Positions 24,207 through 32,416 of a stretch of DNA of 64,000 bases are shown one piece after another. Positions within the stretch are counted from its first letter, which is position 1, and the number at the start of each line of letters is the position of its first letter. The translations under genes were made by a program, and so were the position numbers. This DNA is from G025836975 sp040391135. GTDB taxonomy: Bacteria > Pseudomonadota > Gammaproteobacteria > Burkholderiales > Burkholderiaceae_B. The notes under the pieces were generated by a model. The model was not told the origin of the DNA, did not search any database, and was given only the letters and a program-made list of their open reading frames with translations. Location: positions 124,001-188,000 of the forward strand of contig JBEBYL010000003.1 of assembly GCA_040391135.1 (NCBI GenBank), in the 5' to 3' direction.

Positions 24207-25316
24207 TCAGACCAAGCATTGTTCCAGACCCCTGGTGAAGATCTCCTGGGGAAGTTTACGGCCTATGAACACCATTTTGGTATTAGGCTTTTCGCCGGAT
24301 AGCCAAGGTTTTCCAGGCTCGGCGCCCATCATCATGTGGACGCCCTGAAATAGCATGCGGCGATTGATTCCTTTCAAAAACAGTATGCCTTTGTAGCGGA
24401 GCAGATCGGGTCCGTATACCTGGACGATGCCGCCCAGGAATTCCTCGAGCCGCTCCGGATCGAAGGCTTTGTTTGAGCGGAAAACGAAAGCGCCGATCTC
24501 ATCGTCGTGATGCGCGTGATGGTGATCGTGCTGATGTCCGCAGTGGGCGCCGCATTCGCCTTCGTGGTCATGATCATGATCATGATCGTGATCGTGATCG
24601 TGGCCATGGCCGTGGTCGTGCGCGGCGTCGGGATGTTCATCGGCCAGGAAATCCGGGTCGATGTCCAGTATGGTGTTCAGGTTGAAGCCGCTGATGTCCA
24701 GCAGCGATTTCAAGTCGGTTTCGCCGAAATTCACCGGAGTGATCGACGCGCGCGGGTTGATGCGGACGATGCGCGCACGCAGCGCCTGGTAATCGACATC
24801 GTTGACCAGGTCTTTCTTCGAAATGAGAATGCGGTCGGCAAAACCGATCTGCTTCTGCGATTCTTCCTGCTTGTCCAGCGTTTCCATGCCGTGCTTGGCA
24901 TCGACCACGGTAATCACGGCATCCAGCCGGTAGTAATCGGCGATTTCGTCGTCCATGAAGAACGTCTGGCAGACCGGACCCGGGTTGGCCATGCCGGTGG
25001 TTTCGATAATGATGCGCTCGAAATTCAGCTGGCCCGACTGGCGCTTGATGCGCAAATCGTTAAGGGTGCGCATGAGGTCGCCGCGTATCGTGCAGCATAC
25101 GCAGCCGTTGCTCAGTTCGACGATTTCTTCTTCGCTGTCTTGGACGAGCAGGTCGTTGTCTATGCTTTCCGGCCCGAACTCGTTTTCAATGACTGCAATC
25201 CGGCGCCCGTGATACTCGGTCAGAATGCGCTTGAGCAGGGTGGTTTTTCCTGCGCCAAGAAAACCTGTAAGTATGGTTACCGGAACCATTTTGCCGGCGT
25301 CAGTAGCGGTTTTCAT
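24207..25316 (-). CDS. G3E-family GTPase, zinc metallochaperone (CobW/ZNG type) with His-rich tract
   Basis: A 369-residue COG0523 GTPase: P-loop GFLGAGKTT (18-26), the metal-site motif GCVCC (C72, C74, C75), SKKDL as the guanine base motif, a His/Asp-rich tract at about residues 228-272, and a CobW C-terminal domain. Proteins like this deliver zinc to client enzymes during zinc starvation. Proximity to zur and znuCBA supports zinc rather than cobalt. ATG 25316 is chosen because the P-loop domain begins soon after; an in-frame ATG at 25361 is possible. I saw no clear Zur box in the 148-nt gap to zur. Confidence 0.9.
   Translation of the reverse strand: MKTATDAGKMVPVTILTGFLGAGKTTLLKRILTEYHGRRIAVIENEFGPESIDNDLLVQDSEEEIVELSNGCVCCTIRGDLMRTLNDLRIKRQSGQLNFERIIIETTGMANPGPVCQTFFMDDEIADYYRLDAVITVVDAKHGMETLDKQEESQKQIGFADRILISKKDLVNDVDYQALRARIVRINPRASITPVNFGETDLKSLLDISGFNLNTILDIDPDFLADEHPDAAHDHGHGHDHDHDHDHDHDHEGECGAHCGHQHDHHHAHHDDEIGAFVFRSNKAFDPERLEEFLGGIVQVYGPDLLRYKGILFLKGINRRMLFQGVHMMMGAEPGKPWLSGEKPNTKMVFIGRKLPQEIFTRGLEQCLV
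24560..24618. repeat. Hexamer-type tandem repeat coding for the His-Asp tract
   Basis: Inside the GTPase gene, units of CATGAT and CGTGAT repeat about eight times, coding for alternating His and Asp. The tract is prone to slippage in whole codons and so to length change without frameshift. Confidence 0.7.
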
Positions 25317-25464
25317 CGTGTGCCTCGCATAGCGCGGCCCGAATACATGCGCCGCCGGCATGTCAGCAAGCGGCTATATCAACTATTCGTACCGCGCAAA
25401 AAAACTCAACGTGCGATTACATCACAGCATACGCTTTAGAGCAAACATGCGCTTGATATATGCA

Positions 25465-25935
25465 TTAATGAGCATATGGCCGGCACGCATTGCACAGCGC
25501 GCGCAGCTCTGTTTCGTGGTCGGAGAGCTCGAATCCCGCATCGGCCACCTTGCTGGCCAGCTGGCGGCTGAGGTCGGGATCGCTCAGCTCGGCCACGGCG
25601 CCGCACTGGGTGCATACCACCAGCAGGTCGTGCGGCTCGCCGGCCGCGTCCATGCAGGCCGTCCAGGCGTTGATGGCGTCCAGCCTGTGGACCAGGCCTT
25701 CGTCCACCAGGAAATCCAGCGCGCGATAGACTGTGGGGGGCGCGGCGCCGGGCTGGACGGCGCGAATGAGATCCAGCAGCTCGTAGGCTTTGACGCTGCG
25801 GTGTTGGGCCAACAGGATTTCCAGGACCTTGCGGCGTATGGGGGTAAGCCGTTTGCCCCGTTGCACGCACAGCGATTCGGCGGTGCGCAACTGTGCTGCT
25901 AGGGCAGCCGGCTGTGTCGAATGTTTGGCTGGCAT
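25465..25935 (-). CDS. zur: Zinc uptake regulator Zur (Fur family)
   Basis: A 156-residue Fur-family repressor. The winged helix is RLTPIRRKVLEILLAQHRSVKAYELLDLIR followed by PPTVYRALDFLVDEGLVHRLD. The structural zinc site is CTQCG plus CNAC near the C terminus, and the regulatory-site region HDLLVVC is present. The PPTVYRAL helix and the location next to znuCBA point to Zur rather than Fur. It is divergent from the znu operon, and the palindrome at 26022 lies between them. Confidence 0.93.
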   Translation of the reverse strand: MPAKHSTQPAALAAQLRTAESLCVQRGKRLTPIRRKVLEILLAQHRSVKAYELLDLIRAVQPGAAPPTVYRALDFLVDEGLVHRLDAINAWTACMDAAGEPHDLLVVCTQCGAVAELSDPDLSRQLASKVADAGFELSDHETELRALCNACRPYAH

Positions 25936-26021
25936 GATTCGGCTCTAGGTGTGTAAAAAGAGGGTGTGCGTGGCGCCAGTGTAGTACGTGGAAGGCGGCG
26001 CCGCGCGGCAAAACCCCTAGC

Positions 26022-26035
26022 TATGTTATAACATA
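26022..26035. promoter_or_regulatory. Zur box
   Basis: TATGTTATAACATA is a perfect 14-bp palindrome followed by ACAG. It matches the proteobacterial Zur consensus (core TGTTATAACA). It lies 87 nt before the zur start and upstream of znuC, so it can repress both directions when zinc is plentiful. Confidence 0.85.
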
Positions 26036-26086
26036 ACAGTTAAACGCACACGCGGACTGCCGCCACGCATTGTTTTTTTTGCTTTC

Positions 26087-26236
26087 ATGCACCGATCTCC
26101 TTCTTCTCTATCCCATGGCCCGCGCCGTTATCGCGGGTCGGCGTTGCTGGCTTCATGCATGCGGCGCGTGGCCCACATGCTGCTGGCCGTCGTTTTCCTG
26201 TGGTGCCTGACGGCTTGGGCATTGCAGTGGTGGTAG
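26087..26236 (+). CDS. Possible small membrane protein at the head of the znu operon
   Basis: A 49-codon open frame: a basic Ser/Arg/His-containing N-terminus (MHRSPSSLSHGPRRYRG), then one hydrophobic helix (MLLAVVFLWCLTAWALQWW). It starts 51 nt after the Zur box and ends 8 nt before the znuC ATG, so it would be the first cistron of a zinc-regulated transcript. It has no good Shine-Dalgarno site and I recognise no family. The TM-like segment is the only support. Confidence 0.35.
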   Translation: MHRSPSSLSHGPRRYRGSALLASCMRRVAHMLLAVVFLWCLTAWALQWW

Positions 26237-26244
26237 CGGCGGCC

Positions 26245-26961
26245 ATGGCGGAAGCGGCCATCGAACTGGATCAGGTGTCGCTGGGCTGGCGGGACCGCGT
26301 GGCGGTCCGCGATGTTTCCGGCACCTTTGCGCGCGGCTCGCTCACCGCCATCGTGGGACCCAATGGCGCCGGGAAATCGACCCTGGTCAAGGGCATCATG
26401 GGTCTTGTCAGCCCGCTGCGCGGCCAGATACGCCTGGCGGACGATGCCCGTACGCAGATTGCCTGCCTGCCGCAATTGGGCGAGTTGGACCGCAGCTTTC
26501 CCATCACTGTCTACGATCTGGTCGCCATGGGCGCGTGGCGGCGCGTGGGGCCATGGAAGCGCTTCGATGCGGCCGAGCGCGAGCGCGTGCAATCGGCGCT
26601 GGAAGTCGTGGGCCTGGCCGACTTCGGGCCGCGCATTATCGGCACGCTCTCGGGCGGGCAGTTGCAGCGGGCGCTGTTTGCCCGCCTGCTGCTGCATGAT
26701 GCGCACACCTTGCTGCTGGACGAGCCGTTCGCGGCCGTCGATCGGCACACGACGGAAGACCTGATGGCCTTGCTGCACGAATGGCATGGCGAGGGGCGCA
26801 CGGTCATTGCCGTGCTGCACGATCTGGATCTGGTGCGGACTCATTTTCCGCAAGCCCTGCTGATGGCGGGGCAGGCGGTGGCCTGGGGCGCGACCGAAGA
26901 TGTCCTGACGGCCGAGAACCTGCATCTGGCGCGCCATCTATGCGCGGGGGACTATTTATGA
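26245..26961 (+). CDS. znuC: Zinc ABC transporter ATPase ZnuC
   Basis: A 238-residue ABC ATPase of the metal uptake type. Walker A is GPNGAGKS, signature is LSGGQLQRALFAR, Walker B is TLLLDEPFAAVD and the H-loop is VLHDLDL. The QLGELDRSFPITVYDLVAMG segment is typical of Znu/Mnt ATPases. ATG 26245 (MAEAAIEL) is chosen. It overlaps znuB by ATGA and supplies energy for zinc import. Confidence 0.92.
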   Translation: MAEAAIELDQVSLGWRDRVAVRDVSGTFARGSLTAIVGPNGAGKSTLVKGIMGLVSPLRGQIRLADDARTQIACLPQLGELDRSFPITVYDLVAMGAWRRVGPWKRFDAAERERVQSALEVVGLADFGPRIIGTLSGGQLQRALFARLLLHDAHTLLLDEPFAAVDRHTTEDLMALLHEWHGEGRTVIAVLHDLDLVRTHFPQALLMAGQAVAWGATEDVLTAENLHLARHLCAGDYL

Positions 26962-27860
26962 TGTGGCTGGTCGACTGGCTATTCGGCCCATTCATCGATT
27001 ACAGCTTCATGCGCCGCGCATTGGCCGGGTCGTTTGCCCTGGCGTTTGCCGCCGGCCCCCTGGGCGTATTCCTGGTGCTGCGCCGCATGAGCCTAATGGG
27101 CGATGCCATGGCCCACGCCATTTTGCCCGGTGTGGCGGTGGGCTTCCTGACGGCCGGCCTGTCCCTTAGCGCCATGACCCTGGGTGGAATGGTCACCGGC
27201 CTGGTGGTGGCCGTGCTGGCGGGCACCGTGGCTCGGCTTACACCGCAACGCGAAGATGCGAGCTTTGCCGCCTTTTACCTGGTTTCCCTGGGCCTGGGGG
27301 TGTTGCTGGTCTCCTTGCGCGGCTCCAATATGGACCTGATCCACGTCCTGTTCGGCACGGTGCTGGGCCTGGATGACGCGGCGCTGTTGCTGGTGACTTC
27401 GGCGTCCAGCGTGACCTTGCTGGTGCTTGCCGTGATCTTCCGGCCGCTGGTCCTGGAGTGCCTGGATCCCCTTTTCCTGCGCAGCCACGGGTCGGCGGGC
27501 ACGTTCATCCATATGGTTTTTCTGGTGCTGCTGGTCATGACGCTGGTTGCCGGCTTTCAGGTGCTGGGTACGCTGATGGTGGTGGGGATCATGATGCTGC
27601 CGGCCACCGCCGCGCGTTTCTGGGCAGGATCCGCCGGCCGCCAGATGGTGCTGTCGGCCGCCCTGGGCGCCGTGGCGTCCTATGCGGGCCTGCTGCTTTC
27701 GTACTACGCCAACGTCCCGGCTTCACCCGCGATTATTCTTTCGGCAGGATGTATCTATTTCCTGTCGATCTTTTTCGGCCCTTTGGGAGGGCTGCTGCAG
27801 GCCGCGCGCCAAGCGCGTGCCCGCCGCCAGCGCCTGTCCCGCATCTCGGAGCAACTTTAA
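26958..27860 (+). CDS. znuB: Zinc ABC transporter permease ZnuB
   Basis: A 300-residue ABC-3 family permease with about eight or nine TM helices. RRMSLMGDAMAHAILPGVA is the conserved cytoplasmic coupling region, and GTLMVVGIMMLPATAARFWA is the second signature. ATG 26958 overlaps the znuC stop. The C-terminal tail is basic and Gln-rich, probably cytoplasmic. Its stop overlaps the next gene's start by one base. Confidence 0.93.
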   Translation: MMWLVDWLFGPFIDYSFMRRALAGSFALAFAAGPLGVFLVLRRMSLMGDAMAHAILPGVAVGFLTAGLSLSAMTLGGMVTGLVVAVLAGTVARLTPQREDASFAAFYLVSLGLGVLLVSLRGSNMDLIHVLFGTVLGLDDAALLLVTSASSVTLLVLAVIFRPLVLECLDPLFLRSHGSAGTFIHMVFLVLLVMTLVAGFQVLGTLMVVGIMMLPATAARFWAGSAGRQMVLSAALGAVASYAGLLLSYYANVPASPAIILSAGCIYFLSIFFGPLGGLLQAARQARARRQRLSRISEQL

Positions 27861-28903
27861 TGGTCCTCGCCAACACAGCTTATAGTCTCCGTATGACGCG
27901 CCGAAGAGTCCTCGGGACTCTGGCCGGCGCTACGCTTGCCGTCGTGGCGCCTGCGGCATCCGCGGCCCGGCCCGCCCCGGCGACCCCGCCGCTGAACGTC
28001 GTTGCCAGCTTTTCCATTTTGGGCGACATGGTCCGGGAAATCGGCGGGGAGCGCGTGGCATTGACCACGCTGGTGGGGGCCAACGGCGATGTGCACTCGT
28101 TCGAACCGTCGCCGCGGGACACCAAAGCGCTGTCCGAGGCCGAGGTGCTGGTATTGAATGGACTGGGTTTCGAGACCTGGCTTCCGCGCCTGGTGCAGTC
28201 ATCGGGCTTCAAGGGACGCCAGATCCTGGCATCCAAAGGTGTCGCCGTGCGCCGCCTGAGCGCCGACGAGGTGGGGGGCGGCGATCATGGCGACGATCAT
28301 GGCGAGGAATCGGAGAAGCATGGCGGGGAGCATGGACACGGCGATGCGCATGATCACGATCATCATGCCGTCGGCGACATCGATCCGCATGCCTGGCAGG
28401 ACCTGCGCAACGGCATGATCTATGCCCAGAATATCGCCGACGGCCTGGCGCGGGCCGATCCTTCGCGGGCCAGCTATTACAAGATGCGGGCGAAGCTCTA
28501 CATCGACAAAATGACCAAGCTCGACGCCGAAATCCGGGTTGCGCTGGCGGATATTCCGGCGAACCGGCGCATCGTGATCACCTCGCATGACGCATTCGGC
28601 TACTTTGCCCAAGCCTATGGGATACGTTTTATCTCGGTTGCGGGCCTGTCCAGCGAGGCTGAGCCCTCGGCCAAGGATCTGGCCGCCATTGTCGATCGGG
28701 CCCGGAAGGAGCACGTGGCGGGCGTCTTCATCGAAAGCGGCACCAGCTCCAGGCTGGTCAAGCAGCTTGCGCGCGAAACGGGAATCAGGATGGGCGGCAC
28801 GCTGTATTCCGACGCGCTGGCGTCGGCCGACGCGCCGGCCGCAAGCTATCTGGGCATGTTCAGCTGGAACGCGGGCCGGCTGATCTATGTGCTGACGCGC
28901 TGA
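27860..28903 (+). CDS. znuA: Zinc ABC transporter periplasmic binding protein ZnuA
   Basis: A 347-residue cluster A-I metal-binding protein. A twin-arginine-like signal (TRRRVLGTLAGATLAVVAPAASA) precedes VVASFSILGDMVREIGGERV. Metal-site elements are VHSFEPSPRD, DPHAWQD, the SHDAFGYFA block and the final GMFSWN region. A His/Asp/Glu-rich loop lies at about residues 140-170 (GEHGHGDAHDHDHH), as in zinc-specific ZnuA. ATG 27860 (overlapping the znuB stop, with CGGAG upstream) is used; ATG 27893 would start directly at the arginine motif and is quite possible. Confidence 0.92.
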   Translation: MVLANTAYSLRMTRRRVLGTLAGATLAVVAPAASAARPAPATPPLNVVASFSILGDMVREIGGERVALTTLVGANGDVHSFEPSPRDTKALSEAEVLVLNGLGFETWLPRLVQSSGFKGRQILASKGVAVRRLSADEVGGGDHGDDHGEESEKHGGEHGHGDAHDHDHHAVGDIDPHAWQDLRNGMIYAQNIADGLARADPSRASYYKMRAKLYIDKMTKLDAEIRVALADIPANRRIVITSHDAFGYFAQAYGIRFISVAGLSSEAEPSAKDLAAIVDRARKEHVAGVFIESGTSSRLVKQLARETGIRMGGTLYSDALASADAPAASYLGMFSWNAGRLIYVLTR

Positions 28904-28926
28904 TCCCTGGCCGCGGCCAGGGAGCT

Positions 28927-29877
28927 TCAGCGTTTCCTGCCGGCGCGCGGATGCGCCTTGTCATAGGCCTGGGCCAAGTGCTGGAAATCCAGTCGCGTAT
29001 AAATCTGCGTGGTGGAAATATTGGCGTGGCCCAGTAGCTCCTGCACCGCGCGCAGGTCCTGGGCCGACTGCAGCATGTGGCTGGCAAAGCTGTGGCGCAG
29101 GCTGTGCGGGTGCACATGCACGGGCAGGCCGGCCAGCGTAGCCAGCTTGTTCAGTTGCAGCTGGACCACTCTGGGCGAAATCCGATTGCCGCGGGCGCCC
29201 AGAAACAGGGCGGAACAGGCGTCGATGTCCGCGCCGGGACCAAGCAGCCCGGAGCGCGCATCCAGCCAGCGTTCGACGGCGGCAATGGCTTTTGTTCCCA
29301 GCGGCACGTTGCGCGTTTTGCCGCCCTTGCCCTTGACGATGGCTTCGTGTTCCGGCAATTGCACCCAGCTTTGCGACTCGTACGATCCCTGGCGGGTGTA
29401 GCGCCAATCGAGGCTGACCAATTCGGCCAGTCGCAGGCCGCTGGAATACAGGACTTCGAACATGGCCTGGTCGCGGCATTCAATAGGGGTTTTGGGCGCC
29501 GGCAGGCCGGGCCGGTCCAGCAGGACCTGAGTCTGTTCCACCGACAAGGCCTTGGGCAGTCCGCGGGGCGCCTTGGGCGCGCGTACGCCCGCCGCCGGAT
29601 TGGAATCCATGCCGGCTGTGGGCGCCCACCATTGGTAGAAGCCGCGCCAGGCGGCAAGCGCCCGCGCCAGGCTGCGCGGCTTGAGTCCTTGTCCGTGCAG
29701 GCGTGCAATGGCCTGGCGGATGTGGTTCTCGGTGTACTGTTCGAGCGCGGTGGCGGCATGGCATTGAGTCAGGTGGTGCAAATCCTGGCGGTAGCCCGCC
29801 AGAGTGTGCTCTGAATAGCGCCGATTGCCCCGCAGGTGGGCAAGCCATTGCTCCATGGGCGCGGGCAGGGCATGCAT
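28927..29877 (-). CDS. xerC: Tyrosine recombinase XerC
   Basis: A 316-residue tyrosine recombinase that resolves chromosome dimers at dif with XerD. N-terminal SAM-like DNA-binding domain to about residue 110 (HLRGNRRYSEHTLAGYRQDL). Catalytic residues lie in SGLRLAELVSLDW (Arg), KGGKTRNVPLG (Lys), HSLRHSFASHML (His, Arg), LGHANIST (His) and TQIYTRLD (Tyr). It follows dapF and DUF484 on the same strand, the classical XerC context, so it is not a mobile-element integrase. Confidence 0.94.
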   Translation of the reverse strand: MHALPAPMEQWLAHLRGNRRYSEHTLAGYRQDLHHLTQCHAATALEQYTENHIRQAIARLHGQGLKPRSLARALAAWRGFYQWWAPTAGMDSNPAAGVRAPKAPRGLPKALSVEQTQVLLDRPGLPAPKTPIECRDQAMFEVLYSSGLRLAELVSLDWRYTRQGSYESQSWVQLPEHEAIVKGKGGKTRNVPLGTKAIAAVERWLDARSGLLGPGADIDACSALFLGARGNRISPRVVQLQLNKLATLAGLPVHVHPHSLRHSFASHMLQSAQDLRAVQELLGHANISTTQIYTRLDFQHLAQAYDKAHPRAGRKR

Positions 29878-29905
29878 GCGGCTTCCCTTTTGGCGTTGAC
29901 CGGCC

Positions 29906-30592
29906 TTAAGCGTAGTCGTCCTGGTCGGGCGATCCGCGCAGGCGCGACAGGCTGGCGCTGGCCAGTTGATTGATGGTGTCCAGGAAGGCCGTGCCCATGT
30001 CCGGAGTGAAGCGCTCGGCTTCGTCGGACCCCAGGACCAGCAGGCCTATGGGCTCGCTGCTGCCAGAGGGCCGCAAGCCGATAATAGCCAGCGAGGCGGG
30101 CGCGGTGCCCAGCCAACCCGCCGCTTCCTGGTCCCGCAATGGGCCGCAATACGGCTTGACCAGTTCGCGCGCATACGCCCTGATCGACTCGGTGACGTCT
30201 TCGTTGAATTCGCTGTCGGCAAGCTTGGGAAGGTCCCAGACGCGCAAGGCGATGGTGGGCAGGTCGAACAGGTCGCCCAGGCTGCGCACGATATGGGCGG
30301 GAATCTGGCGGGCGTCGTCCTCGGCCAGCATGCGGCAGCACCAGTCGTTGAGCGTCTTGCTGATTCTTTCGTTGCCGCTGGCGTTGTGGACCAGGCCCGA
30401 TAGTTGCCATTCCAGGTCTTTGGCGCGGGCGCGCAAGGTCATGATCTGCCGTTCGCCCAGGGATATGGCCCGTGTTTCGTTGGGGTGCGGAACGCGCAGG
30501 TTGGCAAACAGTTCGGCATGCTCCTGGAAGAAAGCCGGATTGGTTTGCAGGAAGCGCGCAACGTCGTCGGCGGAAAGGCTATCTTCGGTCAT
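29906..30592 (-). CDS. DUF484 family protein (GAF-like fold)
   Basis: A 228-residue protein of the DUF484 family. The N-terminal DVARFLQTNPAFFQEHAELFANLRVPHP is the hallmark, followed by a helix and a GAF-like domain with PIGLLVLGSDEAERFTPDMGTAFL. Function is unknown; it is nearly always between dapF and xerC, as here. ATG 30592 overlaps the dapF stop by 4 nt. Confidence 0.9.
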   Translation of the reverse strand: MTEDSLSADDVARFLQTNPAFFQEHAELFANLRVPHPNETRAISLGERQIMTLRARAKDLEWQLSGLVHNASGNERISKTLNDWCCRMLAEDDARQIPAHIVRSLGDLFDLPTIALRVWDLPKLADSEFNEDVTESIRAYARELVKPYCGPLRDQEAAGWLGTAPASLAIIGLRPSGSSEPIGLLVLGSDEAERFTPDMGTAFLDTINQLASASLSRLRGSPDQDDYA

Positions 30593-31482
30593 GGCGTCGG
30601 GGCGTCCTTGTTGGTGAATTGTTGGGTCAAAGCATCGATATCGATCTGGCCGGAAAACACGGTGGTGGCGGGGCCGCTCATGCGCAGGCTGCCGTCTTCC
30701 CAGGCGACAGTCAGCCGCCCGCCGCGCGTATGGACCTGGACCGGACTGTCCAGCAGTCCGCGCCTGATGCCGGCGACCACGGCGGCGCAGGCGCCGGTCC
30801 CGCAGGCCAGGGTCTCGCCGGCCCCGCGCTCGTAGACGCGCAGCTTGATGGCGTGGCGGTCCAGCACTTGCATGAATCCGGCATTGACGCGCTGCGCGAA
30901 ACGCGGATGCGACTCGATAAGCGGCCCGGCCGTCCCGACCGGCGCCGTGTCGACGTCGGCGACGACCTGGACCGCATGAGGATTGGAGATGGCTACCAGC
31001 GAGAGCGCGGCGTCGTCATGCCCAGGCAGGGGCAGCGTCCACAAGGTATCGTCGCCGCAGGGCGCCGATTGCAGGCCCCGAGTGTCAAAAGCAAGCGCGG
31101 CGGGCTCGAAGCGGGTCTGGCCCATTTCGACTGAAACGCCGTCCGCATCGGAATTGTCCAGAGTGATCAGGCCGGTGCTGATCTCCGCGCGCAAGGGGTT
31201 GCGCCTTGACAGGCCCTGTTCATGGACGAAGCGCACGAAGCAGCGCGCGCCATTGCCGCAATGCTCCACTTCGCTGCCGTCGGCGTTGAAGATGCGATAA
31301 CGGAAGTCGGCTTCGGGATGGGCCGGATTTTCGACCAGCAGCAGCTGGTCGGCGCCCACGCCGAAATGGCGGTCCGCAAGCGCCCGCGCCCTTTCGGGCG
31401 TCATGTCTATCGGTTGCCGCACGCCGTCCAGGACAACGAAATCGTTGCCCGCGCCATGCATTTTTACGAAGTTCCAGATCAT
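30589..31482 (-). CDS. dapF: Diaminopimelate epimerase
   Basis: A 297-residue DapF converting LL- to meso-diaminopimelate for lysine and peptidoglycan synthesis. The two catalytic cysteines are C75 in HCGNGARCF and the Cys in ACGTGACAAV near residue 225, and the MHGAGNDFVV start is conserved. ATG 31482 lies 43 nt after the acyltransferase gene on the same strand. It overlaps DUF484. Confidence 0.96.
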   Translation of the reverse strand: MIWNFVKMHGAGNDFVVLDGVRQPIDMTPERARALADRHFGVGADQLLLVENPAHPEADFRYRIFNADGSEVEHCGNGARCFVRFVHEQGLSRRNPLRAEISTGLITLDNSDADGVSVEMGQTRFEPAALAFDTRGLQSAPCGDDTLWTLPLPGHDDAALSLVAISNPHAVQVVADVDTAPVGTAGPLIESHPRFAQRVNAGFMQVLDRHAIKLRVYERGAGETLACGTGACAAVVAGIRRGLLDSPVQVHTRGGRLTVAWEDGSLRMSGPATTVFSGQIDIDALTQQFTNKDAPTP

Positions 31483-31525
31483 GATGATGATTATCCCGGA
31501 TTACCGATGGTTTGTCCGCAATGGA

Positions 31526-32416
31526 TCAGTAGAAACGGGTCTGGCCTTCCGGCCGGGTCTTGAATCGCCGGTGCACCCAGTAATATTGCGGCGGATCCGT
31601 CCGGACCCAGCTTTCTATCAGTTGGTTCAGGCGGGCCGTGGCTTCTTCCGTCGTTTGGGTTCCGGGAAAATCGTCCAGCGGCGGAAGGACGTCCACATGG
31701 TAGCGGCCTGTCGCGGCGTCGAGCCGGCTGATGATGGGCACCACCGCGGCATTCCAGGTCTTGGCGATTTGGGCGGTGGTCAGCAGCGTGGCCGCCGGCA
31801 CATTGAAAAAGGGCAGGAAGGCGGCGCCGGCGGGTCCAAAATCCATATCCGGCAGGTAGTACACCGGTATGCCGTTGCGCAAATGGCGCATCAGCCCCCG
31901 CACGCCATCGTGGCGGCTGACCAGATGCACAGTGTTGAACCGGCCCCGGCCTTCGCGCACCAGAGTATCCACGTCCGGGTCGCTCTGGCGTGTATACATC
32001 GTGGCCGATTCTTTCAGGAACAGCGTCAGGCGCGTGGCGGCGGCATCCAGCCCGATGAAATGCGGCGCCAGCAGGATGATCTTGCGTTTTTCCTTGAGCA
32101 GGCCATCCAGGTGCTCCAGCCCTGTTATAGGCGTGGCGTCGACTATGGCGGGCGCCGGCCCGAACCAGCACAGCCCGCGGTCCACCACTGATTGCGCCAG
32201 CAGATGGAAATGCCTATGCAGCCACGCTTCGCGCTCTTGTTTGGATCTATCGGGAAAGCACAGGGCCAGGTTGGTGCGCACGATATGCGCCCTGGAGCGC
32301 ATCAGCCGCGCCGCCAGCCAGCCCAGCGCGCGCGCCCAACGCTGGCGGGTGGACGTGGAGCAGCGGCCGAAATAAGCGAAGACAGAACGGAGCAGGGGGA
32401 GTTTGTTGAACGTCAT
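31526..32416 (-). CDS. LpxL/HtrB-family acyltransferase (lipid A), copy 2
   Basis: A 296-residue membrane-associated acyltransferase of the lauroyl/myristoyl family (LpxL/LpxM), which adds secondary acyl chains to lipid A at the inner membrane. The catalytic HX4D is HFIGLD (H119, D124), with conserved RTNLALCFPDRS and YYLPDMDFGP blocks. Start ATG 32416 overlaps the stop of the upstream paralogue. Two adjacent copies probably acylate different positions. Which is LpxL and which LpxM cannot be decided from sequence. Confidence 0.88.
   Translation of the reverse strand: MTFNKLPLLRSVFAYFGRCSTSTRQRWARALGWLAARLMRSRAHIVRTNLALCFPDRSKQEREAWLHRHFHLLAQSVVDRGLCWFGPAPAIVDATPITGLEHLDGLLKEKRKIILLAPHFIGLDAAATRLTLFLKESATMYTRQSDPDVDTLVREGRGRFNTVHLVSRHDGVRGLMRHLRNGIPVYYLPDMDFGPAGAAFLPFFNVPAATLLTTAQIAKTWNAAVVPIISRLDAATGRYHVDVLPPLDDFPGTQTTEEATARLNQLIESWVRTDPPQYYWVHRRFKTRPEGQTRFY

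Noticed and set aside
24207..25316. CobW-type protein as cobalamin synthesis gene, together with the adenosyltransferase at 20095
   Set aside because: The His tract, CVCC motif and adjacent zur-znuCBA point to zinc; the adenosyltransferase is 4 kb away in a different context.
28927..29877. Tyrosine recombinase as integrase of a mobile element
   Set aside because: dapF-DUF484-xerC context and full XerC features; no attachment repeats seen.
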